32,348 nt of DNA from positions 1-32,348 of the forward strand of contig CALCNF010000041.1 in NCBI GenBank assembly GCA_937897815.1, given 5' to 3'. The notes beneath the pieces were generated by a model. That model searched no databases. It had not been told where the DNA came from and saw only the letters and a list, made by a program, of their open reading frames with translations. Positions 1-12,800 of this stretch are shown here, in pieces. Every line of letters starts with the position of its first letter. The first letter of the stretch is position 1. This DNA is from an uncultured Pseudomonadota bacterium. Its GTDB lineage: Bacteria; Myxococcota_A; UBA9042; PHBI01; CALCNF01. The position numbers were made by a program, and so were the translations under genes.

Positions 1-849
1 AACGCGTGCACGACCGGAGATACGTGCTCAGAGGGCTCTTGCGTGGGCGGGGCAGCGCCAGATTGCGATGACTCCAATGTGTGCACGACGGACACCTGTG
101 ACGCATTAGCAGGTTGCGTGAACACGCCGAACACAGACCCCTGCGATGACTCCAATGCCGCTACGGGCCCGGACACGTGCTCAGGCGGTTCGTGCTCGGG
201 TTCGCCAATCGAGTGCAACCAGGCATCGGATCAGTGCGTCGCATCAAGCACTCCCAATGGCGCGGGTTGCGACATCGTCAACGAAGACGACGGCACGTTG
301 TGCAGCGACGGCTCCAACAACACGAAGGACGACGTGTGCACCGCCGGCATCTGCGGCGGCACCAATATCGACTGCTCGGGTGAGGCCGTCGACACCTGCA
401 CCCCCAGCCACAGCCCCAACGGCGTGGGCTGCTCTCCCAATCATGCGGTCACCGGGACGAGCTGCAACGACTTCCTTAACGGCACAAAGGACGACGTTTG
501 TGACGGGAGCGGTACCTGCGCAGGCACGCCTTACGACTGTCTGGGCGAGGCCATCAGTCAATGCACCCCGAATTACAGCGCCAACGGTGTCGACTGCACG
601 CCCAACCATCTCGCAAACGAAGCTCCCTGTAACGATGGTGATCCGAGCACTCAAGACGACGAGTGTGACGGGAACGGCACGTGTGGAGGGACGGGATACA
701 GCTGCCCGGCCACGACCACGTGCATCCCAAGCTATACCCAGAACGGAGCGGGTGGCTGCACAGCAGTTCACGCCACCGAGGGGACCAGCTGCGACGACTC
801 GAACCCCAACACGAGCAATGACGAGTGCGATGGAGAGGGCAATTGTGTG
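1..849 (+). repeat. N-terminal Cys-rich tandem repeats
   Basis: Tandem degenerate protein repeats of about 65 residues share cores such as NGVGC.PNH, GTSCND and TKDDVCDG.GTC. Regular Cys spacing and a CDDSN..CT..DTC start are typical of secreted disulfide-rich stalks in myxobacteria. The array continues upstream of base 1, so the copy number is unknown. Confidence 0.75.
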
Positions 850-3800
850 GCGTGCGGCGATGGCGTTCAGCAGCCCGATGAGGCCTGTGAGGACAGCAAT
901 ATCGACGCGGGTGATGGCTGCAGCGCTTCCTGCACCGTAGAGGCGGGCTGGGTCTGCAACCCTCACTGCGAGGCGGGCGCCTGCGGTGACGGGATCCAGG
1001 CGGGAACCGAGCAGTGCGACGCCGGTGTCGCCAACTCCGATGCCTGGGCGGCCGGCGATCACTGCAACGCCTCCTGTGAGCTCGGAAAGGCCCCGTATTG
1101 TGGCGATGGTGACGCCGACACGGGTGACTCCAATGGTGACGGAATAGACGACGAGATCTGCGATGATGGGGCCGATAACTCGGACCAATATTCCCCTACC
1201 GCTCGTTGCGACACGACCTGCCAGGACTATGCGCCTTATTGCGGCGACGGCGACACCGACGAAGGCGACGAGGTCTGCGACGATAAAGACGACAACGCAG
1301 ATGGGTGGACGGTAAATCAGACGTGCAACACCAGCTGCAACGCCTATCAGCCCTACTGTGGTGACGGCATCGTCACGGCTCCCCACGAGGTCTGTGACAT
1401 CAATGGAGACGCCTCGTGTCAGCCCGGTTGCCAGACCCAGGACTCGGACAGCGACGGCATCGTGGAGTCTCTCGACAACTGCCCCAGCGTTCCGAACGCC
1501 AATCAGGCCAACTTCGAGGTCGATGAGGAGACCGAGGCGTGCTCCGACGCGTCGGACTGCACCCCCGGCAACTGCATCGGCGGTGTGTGTGTCGTAGGCG
1601 ACGCCTGTGACACCGATGACGACAACGACGGCGTCGTGGACGCCGAGGACACCGACCCGAACAACAGGCTTGTCTGTCAGGACTCCGACAGCGACGAGTG
1701 CGATGATTGCGCGATCCTCGGATACGCTGATCCAGCCAACGACGGCGTGATCGATCGCGACGAGGACGGCCTGTGCGACATTGGCAGCAGCTGCCGCGCC
1801 CGCGTCTTCGTCACCAGCCAGATATTCACGGGTCAGCTCGGTGGCCTCGACGGGGCCGACAACGCCTGCGCGAACGCCGCTCAGAACGCCGACCTGAACG
1901 CGGTCGGAACCACCAATCGCTGGCGCGCCTGGATCGGCACGAGCGAGGCAGGTCCCGCCCAGCGCATCGGCCATATGCCCTTCCCCTTTGTCCTCGTCGT
2001 CCCCGAGGGCGAAGCTGAGGTGCAGATCGCCGCGAGCTGGGAGAAGCTCACCAGCGGTAATCTAGATCACCCCATCGATCGAAACGAGGCTGGACAGCCC
2101 ATCTCTGACGACGTGCGCATCTGGTCCTTCACCCAGATGGACGGTGACGCCCATGGAACCGGGACGATCGGTCACTGCAATGGGTGGACCACGAAGGGCC
2201 CGAACTTCATCGGGCACGTCGGGCAGCCGGCGTTCACGGATGGAAATGACGCGAACCTGGCCACTGGCGTCGGTATCGGCGCGGATCCCGAGACTCTGGG
2301 CTGCAACACGAAGCAGCGGCTGCTCTGCGTCGAGGTGATCTCCGATTGTGGAGACCCCGATGACGACAATGACGGCGTTCCCGATGGCGACGGCCTGGTC
2401 ATGTGTCCGTCGACCCCACCCGGCGAGTGCACGGACGGCTGCCTGGGCAACTGCGGTCTGAGCTGCCCGGCAGGATGCCCAACAGATTGCCCCTCGGCAT
2501 GCAGCGATAACTGCCCTCGAATCTCCAACGCCTCTCAGGCCGATGATGACGGCAACGGCATCGGAGACATCTGCGATCTCGACTCCGACGGAGACGGGTT
2601 CAAGGACAACTCGGATAACTGTCCGTTGATCCCCAACGCGGACCAGGCCGACGCCGACAACGACACCCAGGGTGATGTCTGCGACAACGATCTGGACAAC
2701 GACACCATCGTGAACGCCCTCGACAACTGCCCCGATGTCTACAACCTCGACCAGGACGACATGGACCCGTTCTATGTGGAGGACCCAGACAACCCTGGCG
2801 AGTACATCAAGAGCGCCTGTGGCAACAAAGACGACTGCACCGAGGAGCAGAGCTGTGTCGATGGGTATTGTGTGGGCGACGGCATCGGTGACGCCTGTGA
2901 CTTTGATGTGGACGCGGACCAGGTCCTGGACTCTGAGGACAACTGTCCGGAGGACTGGAACATCGATCAGGCCGATCTGGACGGGGACGGCCATGGCGAT
3001 GTCTGCGATGCCGACGAAGACGGAGACGGGATCGCAGACAGCGTGGACAACTGCCCGCGCGCGGCGAACCTCAACCAGATCGATCACGATGGAGACGGCG
3101 CGGGCGATCTCTGTGACGGAGACGACGACGATGATGGCTTCGCCGATGGAGGCGACAACTGTCCTCTGCTCAAGAACAGCGCTCAGGCTTGCGCGGCAGA
3201 CTCATCCTGTGAGGGCGCTGTCGCGGTCCCTTGCACCATCGACGCCCACTGCGCCAAGGGTACCTGCATCGAGGGTTACTGCCGCAAGGAGTGCGGCGCG
3301 TCCTGCACCAACCAAAGCGATAGCTACTGCTCCAAGTACGGAGAGTGCCTGATCTCTCAGGTGGACACCGATGGCGATGGCCTGGGTGACGCCTGTGATG
3401 AAGACGACGATGGCGACCTCTGGTTCGACTCCAGTGACACCTGTCCGGCGGACGCTGATGAGGCTCAGCTCGATCTCGACAGCGATGGAGAGGGAGACGC
3501 TTGTGATGATGACATCGATGGTGATGACCTGGTGAACTCCGCGTCGGCCTGCTGCTCCGAGCGGCAGGAGCCGGGCTGCTCGGTGGATGATCCCACCGCA
3601 GAGTTCAACCCATCGAACAAGAATGCGCTGGAGCTCTGCATCTGCGATGCGATCGGCGCGAGCCCGGGCTATGGCCCCGACACCTACTGTTGCACGAACA
3701 AATGGGACGATATTTGCGCGGCTAACGCCGTGGCCCACTGCGGTCTCGCGTGCAGCAACGACAACTGTCCCGACGTCTACAACCCAGACCAGGTGGACTC

Positions 3801-6800
3801 GACCGAGATGAGCCTGAACCCGGCCGAGTTCCCCATCGAGGGCGACGGCGTGGGTGACGTCTGCGATGACGATAAGGACGGCGATGGCATCTCCGACGAT
3901 CCGCTGCTCCCGCCTTGCAACGGCCCCGGTCAGACCGGGTGCTCGGACACCTGTCCATTGGTTCCCAACGCTGATCAGCTTGATCTCGATGGTGATTTCG
4001 TAGGCGACGTCTGCGATGTCGACGACGACGGCGACGTCATCGCGGACGTCCTCGACAACTGTCCCGTGATCTACAACCCCGATCAGGCGGACGCGGACGG
4101 GGACGAGGTCGGCGATCTCTGTGACACCTGTCCGCAGGACGCCGATGCCCATGATGACGACGGCGACGGGGTGGACTCCTGCCAGGACAACTGTCCCGAG
4201 CACGCCAACGCGGACCAGCTCGACTCCGATGAGGACGGCTTCGGTGACGCCTGCGACGTGGATGATGACAGCGACGGCATGCTCGACACCTACGGGGTCG
4301 ACGGGGCGGACAACTGCCCGACCGTCTCCAATCCTGACCAGGCGGACAGCGACGGCGACCTCGTGGGCGATGCCTGCGACAACTGCCCGAACATCCCCAA
4401 CAAGAACGCCAACGGCCCGCAGAAGGACCATGACAACGACGGCCTGGGTGACGCCTGCGATCCCGATGACGACGGCGACGGCGTCATGGACGTCGCGGAC
4501 AACTGCCCCTTCGATCCCAACGCGGATCAGACCAACCACGATCTCTTAGCGGAGCTCGCGGAGCTCGCGGCCGGTGGCGTTGTCCAGGGCGATGTCTGCG
4601 ATCCGGATGACGACAATGACGGCTTCCTCGACGAGGACGACGCGTGCCCCTTCACGCCCGAGGACGTTCAGGCGGACACGGACGGCGATGGCTTCGGAGA
4701 TCTCTGCGACTCTTGCCCGTTCGATCCCATCGACGGGGGGCATGACACGGACTTCGACGGGAAGTGCAACGCCGTGGACAACTGTCCGTTGCTCGCGAAT
4801 CCGGAGCAGGAGAACACGGATCTGGCCCTCGAGCAGGGCGCAGACCAGATCGCCTGTGATGAGAACGACCCGTGTGATGAGGGCGCCTGCATCCTTGGGA
4901 TCTGCATCGCCGGCGACGCGTGCGATTCCGATGACGACAACGACGGTCTGCTCGACTACCTCGACCCCTGCCCGGCGGTCCTCGATGACGCTGACGGAGA
5001 CTGTATTGGTGGCGCGGACGACGATTACCCCGACGACCCGTCCAAGTCGGGAGACGCAGACTCGGATGACGACGAGACGTGCACGACCAACAACAAGCTC
5101 TGCGGTGACGATTCCGTTGACACGGACGACGACAACGACGGCGTGCTGGACGTGGATGACAACTGCCCTGTCGTGCCCAACGCGACGGCCCTCGTCTCTC
5201 CCGAGATCGAGTGCGTCGAGGCCTCAGACTGCGTGGGCGACACCTACTGCGGCACCGACGCCAAGTGCCATGAGGCTCAGGCCAACCAGGACCAGGACCT
5301 CGAGGGGGATCTGTGTGACGTTGACGACGACAACGACGGGATCCTTGATGACGGGGACGGGGTAGACGCCTCCGCCGAGGACAACAAGGTCTGCGCCACC
5401 GCACAGGAGAGCGGCTGCGATGACAACTGTCCCAACGTGGCCAACCCGGGTCAGATGGACACCGATGGTGATGGTCAGGGCGACGCCTGTGACACCGATG
5501 ACGATGGCGATGGCGTTCCAGACGTCTATGACTCGACCCCCATGGGCGCGGATGACCCAACCTCGGATGACGATGACGGTGATGGCGTCCTGGATCTCGA
5601 GGACGCCTTCCCGCTCAACCCCAATGAGTCCAACGACCTCGACGGCGATGGCATCGGCGACAACGCGGACCTCGATGACGATGGCGACGGTGTCGCCGAC
5701 GCCGCCGACAACTGCCCCATGTGGGCGAACGCCGACCAGCTCGATACAGACGCGGACACGGAGGGCGACGTCTGTGATGAGGATGACGACGGCGACTCGG
5801 TGCTCGACGCGGACGACGCTTATCCGCTCGACGGGGCTGAGAGCGCAGACAGCGACGGCGATGGGGTCGGCGACAACGTGGACGCCTTCCCCAATGACCC
5901 ATCCGAGAGCGTCGACAGCGACGGCGACGGCGTGGGCGACAACGCTGATCCGGCCCCCTACGACGCTGAGCACAGCGTCGACACCGATGGGGATGGCTTC
6001 CCCGATACGGATGAGAGCGCGGAGAAGGACAAGGACGGAGACTCGGTGCTCGACGCTTTGGACAACTGTCCTCTGACCGTGAACGCCGATCAGGCCGATG
6101 CCGATGCCGACGCGCAAGGCGACGCCTGCGACACCGACGATGACGGTGACGGCGTGCTGGACGTCGATGACCTGTGTCCCCTCACGGCCGATCCTGACCA
6201 GCTCGACACGGACGATGATGGACAGGGGGATCTCTGCGATCCCTGCCCGCAGGACGTCACGGTGAACGCCTCGGGCGATGATGACGGCGACGGGCTCTGC
6301 CCGAGCGATGACAACTGTCCGCAGATCGCCAACATCAGCCAGTTCGATCTCGACGGCGATGGAGAGGGCGACGCCTGCGACAACGATGATGACGGAGATG
6401 AGCTCCTCGACCTCATCGATCCCTGCCCGCTGCTCTCCGCGGACAACGACGCGGATCAGGACTGCGTCGCAGACGACGAGGACGCCTTTCCGAACGATCC
6501 GGAGAAGGCCGCCGACGCCGATCAGGACGGCATCGACGACGCCGCGGATCTCTACGACGATGGAGACTCGATTCCTGACGAGCTCGACAACTGCCCGGGC
6601 ATCGACAACGACGACCAGGCCGATTTTGACGGCGACGGGCTCGGAGACGTCTGCGATACGGATAAGGACGGCGACGCCGTTCCCGATGAGCTCGACCTGT
6701 GCCCCTGGACGCCCGATCCGGCCCAGACCAACCTGGACGGGGACGCCTTCGGAGACGCCTGTGATAGCGACATTGACGGGGACATCCTCCCCAACGAGGT

Positions 6801-9800
6801 CGACAACTGTCCCTTCGACTACAACCCCGATCAGGCGAACCTGGATGGGGACGCGCAGGGCGACCTCTGCGACGATGATGACGATGGCGACTCGGTCCCC
6901 GATGTGCTGGACACCTGCCCGAAGAAGACCCCGGGCGCCTACCAGCTCGACACGGATGGTGATGGCCAGGGTGATCTCTGCGACACGGATGACGACGGCG
7001 ACGGCGTGCCCGACCCGGTCGACGTTTATCCCACGGATCCCACCGAGTGGCTCGACTCGGATAAGGACGGCGTGGGCGACAACGCGGACGCCTTCCCCGT
7101 CGATCCCAGCGAGCAGAGCGACGCCGATGGTGACGGCTTCGGTGACAACACGGACCCCGATCCTCTGAGCCCGGCTCCCCCTGGAGACACGGACGGTGAC
7201 GGCGTGGTCGACGATCAGGATCCCTTCCCGAACGACGGCTCAGAGAGCGGCGATCTCGACGGGGACGGAACGGGCGATAACGCCGACACCGATGATGACG
7301 GCGACTCCGTCCTCGACGTGCTCGACAACTGCCCGGGGACCGTCAACACCGATCAAGATGACCTGGATGCCGATGGTCTGGGAGACGCCTGTGATCCGGA
7401 CGTGGATGGTGACGGATTCACCAACGCTGACGACGAGTATCCCCTCGACGGTGACGAGTGGAAGGACACGGACGGCGACGGCGTGGGCGACAACGAAGAC
7501 GCCTTCCCCTTGAGCGCGACGGAGACGGTCGACAGCGACGGCGACGGGGTCGGCGACAACGCGGATGAGTACCCCTTCGACGCCTCCGAGCAGTTCAACA
7601 GCGACGCCTGCCCGGACAACGATGGCGATGGTTCTCCGGACACTCCAGGACCGGACGACTCCTGTGACACCGTGGGCAACAACCTCGATCTGGATGATGA
7701 CGGCGACGGCGTCTACGACGTCGATGACAACTGCCCGCTTCACCCGAACGCGGCGCCCCTGGCGCTCGAGAACGGCGTCGACGCCATCTCGTGCGCCGAC
7801 CAGCCCTGCCCGCTGCCCAGCCAGGACTGCTACATCGACAACCTGTGCCATGAGGCCCAGACCGACACGGACCAGGACGGCTACGGTGATGCCTGCGAGA
7901 GCTCCATCGACTCGGATGGCGACGGGATCGCCGATGAGGACGAGAAGGTGATCGAGGGCACCTGCTCCGACACCGACGAGGCCTGCACGACGGACGACGA
8001 TTGCCTGGCCGGAATCTGCGAGGGCTACAAGGACTGCATCCTGGTCTCAGCGTTCCTCGACGAGGACAACGACTGCGTACCGACGGACGCCAACGGCAAC
8101 GGCGTTCTCGATCCCGAGGACGACGCCTTCCCCGAGGACGGCACCGAGGACAAGGACACCGACCGCGATGGCATCGGCAACAACGCGGATACGGACGACG
8201 ACAACGACGGCGTGCCCGACGAGTCCGACGATCTGCCCCTGGACGCCACCTCCTCGGTGGATACGGACGGTGATGGTGTCGGCGACGAGACCGACGCGTT
8301 CCCCAACGATCCGGCTGAGCAGTCGGACACGGACGGGGACGGCATCGGCGACCAGGCCGACGGCGACGATGACCAGGACGGCGTGCCCGATGGTCTCGAC
8401 GATCTACCCCTCGACCCGACCGAGAGCGTCGACAGCGACGGTGACGGCGTGGGCGACAAGAAGGACGCCTTCGTCGACGACCCGACCGAGAGCGCGGACT
8501 CCGACGGGGACGGCGTCGGCGATAACGCCGACACCGATATCGACGGTGATGGGGTCCTGAACCAGCAGGACGCCTTCCCCTATGACGCCTCGGAGTCGGT
8601 GGACAGCGACGGTGACGGCGTGGGTGACAACTCCGACGCGGATCCCTTCGATGACGAGGAGACCCTCGACTCCGATGGCGACGGCGTGCCCGACGGCAAG
8701 GACGTCTTCCCAAGCGACGCCGGCGAGTGGCTCGACACCGATGGTGACGGCGTGGGCGACGAGCTCGACGACGACGCGGACGGCGACGGCGTGGCCGATG
8801 AGCAGGACGCCTTCCCCACGGACCCGACCGAGTCGGTGGACACCGACGGTGACGGCCTGGGTGACGAGACGGACACCGATGATGACGGTGACACGGAGCT
8901 CGACGTCCTCGACAACTGCCCCAAGGTGCCCAATCAGAGTCAGGAGGACTTCGACCACGATGATCTCGGTGACGTCTGCGACGACGACGATGACGGAGAT
9001 GGCCTCCTGGACGCGGTGGACAACTGCCCCATGGAGGACAACCCGGAGCAGCTCGACAATGACGGTGACGGCCTCGGGGACATCTGTGACCCCGATGACG
9101 ACAACGACGGTGTGCCCGATGGCGACCAGACCGTCCTGTGTCAGACCGGCCAGACCCTCAACTGCTCGGACAACTGTCCCTTGGTCTACAACCCCACCCA
9201 GAGCGATCTCGGTGACGGATCTGACGGGATCGGCGACGCCTGCGATGACTCGGACGGCGATGGCCTGAGCGACGCATTCGACAACTGCCCCGTGGTCGCC
9301 AACGCCGACCAGACCGACGCGGATGGTGACGGCCTGGGCGATCCCTGTGAGGCTGACTCGGATGGCGACGGCGTGCCCGACGTCTACGATTGGGCTCCCT
9401 ACGACGACAGCGAGCAGCTCGACACGGACGGTGACGGCGTGGGCGACAACGCGGACGCCTTCCCGACCGACCCAACGGAGCAGATCGACACGGATGGTGA
9501 CGGCGTCGGTGATCTCAAGGACACGGACGCGGACGGCGACGGGATCCCCGACGATGAGGATCTCTACCCGACCCTGCCCAACGGTCTGGACACCGATGGC
9601 GATGGCTCGCCTGACGTGGTCGATCAGGACGACGACAACGACGGTGTGCCTGACGCCACCGACAACTGTCCGCTCCTGTCGAACATCAGCCAGGCCAACC
9701 TGGATGAGGATCTGGAGATCGAGGCCGGTGAGGTCGCCCTCGGAGACGTCTGCGATGACGACGATGATGGAGACGAGACGCCGGATCTCTACGACCTCTG

Positions 9801-12800
9801 CCCCGAGACCTTCGATCCCGAGCAGAGCGATCTGGACAGCGACGCGGTCGGCGACGCCTGCGACGACGATATGGACGGCGACGGGGTGGACAACGACCTC
9901 GATGATCTCCCCGCCGATCCCTTCGAGACGAAGGACAGCGACGGTGACGGTGTCGGCGACAACGCCGATCTCTTCCCCGACAATTCGGACGAGCAGATCG
10001 ACACCGACGGCGACGGCCTCGGCGACAACTTCGCGGACTCCGACGACGACAACGACGGCATCCCGGATGACGAAGATCTCCTCCCGAAGAACAACGACTT
10101 CCTGGTGGATGACGATGGAGACGGTGTCCTCGACGTCGACGATGCTTTCCCCTTCGATCCGACCGAGAGCGAGGATTCGGACGGCGACGGGATCGGCAAC
10201 AACCAGGAGACCGACGACGACAACGACGCCTTCCCTGACACGATCGACAACTGTCCGACGACCCACAACCTGGACCAGGTGGACACGGACTCGGATGGCC
10301 TGGGAGACGCCTGCGACGACGACGACGACAACGACGGTATCCCCGATGCTACCGATCCCTGTCCGCTCCTCGAGCTGGCGCCGCTCTATGAGGATGACCT
10401 CGACGGAGACGGCTACAGCGACTCCTGTGACTCCGATGACGATGGGGACGGCGTGGTCGACAGCCTCGATCTCTTCCCGAACGATCCGAACGAGAGCAAG
10501 GACAGCGACGGTGACGGCGCCGGTGATAATGAGGACCTCGCGCCCAACAGCGACGCGGTCACGGTGGACACCGACGGTGACGGGCTCATCAACGAGATCG
10601 ATCTCGACGACGACGGTGACGGCGTGCCTGACACCGAGGACGCCTTCCCCTTCGACGCCTCGGAGGCCTACGACAGCGACGGTGACGGCGTGGGTGACAA
10701 CGCCGACCCGGCTCCGCTCGATCCGGCCCTGAGCGAGGACGCGGACGGCGACGGCATCGCGGATCCCTTCGATGAGGACGACGACGGCGACGGCGTACCC
10801 GACACCGAGGACGCGTATCCCTTCGATCCCAAGAAGAGCCTGGACACGGACCAGGACGGAATCGATGACATGGTCGATCCTGACGACGACGGCGACGGCG
10901 TCCCGGACACCGAGGATGAGTATCCGCTCAACGCCTTCGAGGCCTATGACACCGACGGCGATGGAACGGGCGACAACGAGGATCTCGATGACGATGGGGA
11001 CGGGATCAACGACGAGTACGACGAGTTCCCCCTCGATCCGACCGAGACCACCGACACGGACGGCGACGGCGTCGGCGACGTGGCGGACATCGCGCCTACG
11101 GACCCCAACCTGTCGAAGGACACCGATGGAGACTTCATCGCTGATGAGGTGGACGTCGATGACGACGGCGACGGTATGCCCGATGAGTTCGATGCCTTCC
11201 CCCTCGATCCGACCGAGACCGAGGACTCGGATGGCGACGGTATCGGCGACAACGCCGACCCGGCGCCCTTCGACCCTGACGTGAGCCTCGACACCGACGG
11301 AGACCTCATCGCCGATGAGGACGACGCCGATGACGATGGTGACGGTGTGCTCGACGTGAACGACGCGTTCCCGCTCGATCCCAACGAGGTCAGCGACCAC
11401 GACGGCGACGGTATCGGCGATAACGCCGACACCGACGACGACGGCGATGGTGTGGAGGACGCCTACGACGCGTTCCCGCTCAACGGCGACGAGTCGAAGG
11501 ACCTCGACGGTGATGGCGTCGGTGACGGCGTGGATCCCGACCTGGATGGCGACCAGGTCAGCAACGAGGCCGAGCTCGCCTGCGGGACCGACCCTGAGGA
11601 CGCCTCGGATGTGCCGGACACCACGAACACGGACGCGCCTGAGAACGCGGCTGAGGGTGTGGCTACGGACACGGACATCGACTGCTTCGACAGCGATGAC
11701 GATGGCGACGGCTACGACGATCTCCTCGAGATCACCTGTGGGTCCGATCCCCTCGACGCGACCAGTCTCCCGGTCGGGGTGGAGAACCACCACGACGCGG
11801 ATGACGACGGCGTGTGCGACAACCTCGATGAGGATGATGACGGTGACGGTTGGGCGGACGAGGATGAGACGACGTGTATGTCCGATCCCTTCGACGCCGA
11901 GCAGACTCCGGCGGATCTCGATGGTGACGGCGTGTGCGACATGCTCGACGCCGACATCGACGGTGATGGCGCCTCGAACGAGGAGGAGTCGGTGTGCAAG
12001 ACCGATCCTCTCGACGCCTCAAGCACCTCGACCGGTCAGACGCTCACGGACTTCGACGCGGACGGGATCCCCGACTGTGGAGATCCAGACGACGACAACG
12101 ACGGTCTGACCGACGTCATCGAGGCCGAGATTGGCTCCAATCCGACCTCGACCGACTCCGATGGTGACGGCATCGAGGACGGCGTTGAGGACGCCAACCA
12201 GGACGGCGTGCTCGATGATGGTGAGACCTCGCCGGTGCTGGCCGACAGCGACGGTGACGATCTCAGCGACAGCCTCGAGCTCGCCTCGTGCTACGACTCG
12301 GGCGCCGAGGGCTGGGTCTCTCCGACCGACACGCCGAGCCTCTGTGGTCAGACCGATCCCCGACAGGCGGACACGGATGGCGACGGGCTGCTCGACGGTC
12401 ATGAGGACGCCGATCTCGACGGCCAGTGGGCGCAAAACGAGACGAGCCCGCTCATGGCGGACACGGACGGCGATGGCGCGACCGATAAGGACGAGCTCGC
12501 CTGCGAGTCCTCGCCCCTCGATCCAGCCTCGCTGCCGGTGGACCAGGACGCGGATGGCCAGTGTGATCTCGCGATCCACGACTCGGACGCGGACGGCGTG
12601 GTGGACACGTTGGAGAACCTCTGCGGTACCGATCCGCTCGACGGCGGCCAGGTCCCTGGTCTCAATGAGATCGGAGACACGGACGGCGACGGGCTCCTCG
12701 ACTGTGTGGATCCCGACGACGATGAGGATGGCGCGCTCGACTCGATTGAGCAGGCCTGTGGCACCGATCCCCTGGACGCCTCTGAGGTGCCCACGGTGGA

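Noticed and set aside
244-1974. Minus-strand open frame of 576 codons opposite the Cys-rich repeats
   Set aside because: Antisense shadow of a strongly supported plus-strand frame with conserved Cys patterns.
7040-11560. CRISPR-like array
   Set aside because: The repeats are in-frame coding units with no unique spacers of constant length.
8404-11793. Minus-strand open frame of 1129 codons opposite the TSP3 array
   Set aside because: It is the antisense of D/G-rich codons and reads as monotonous V/I/G/R. GAC and GAT become GTC and ATC, so stops are rare. No domain, signal or ribosome site is seen.
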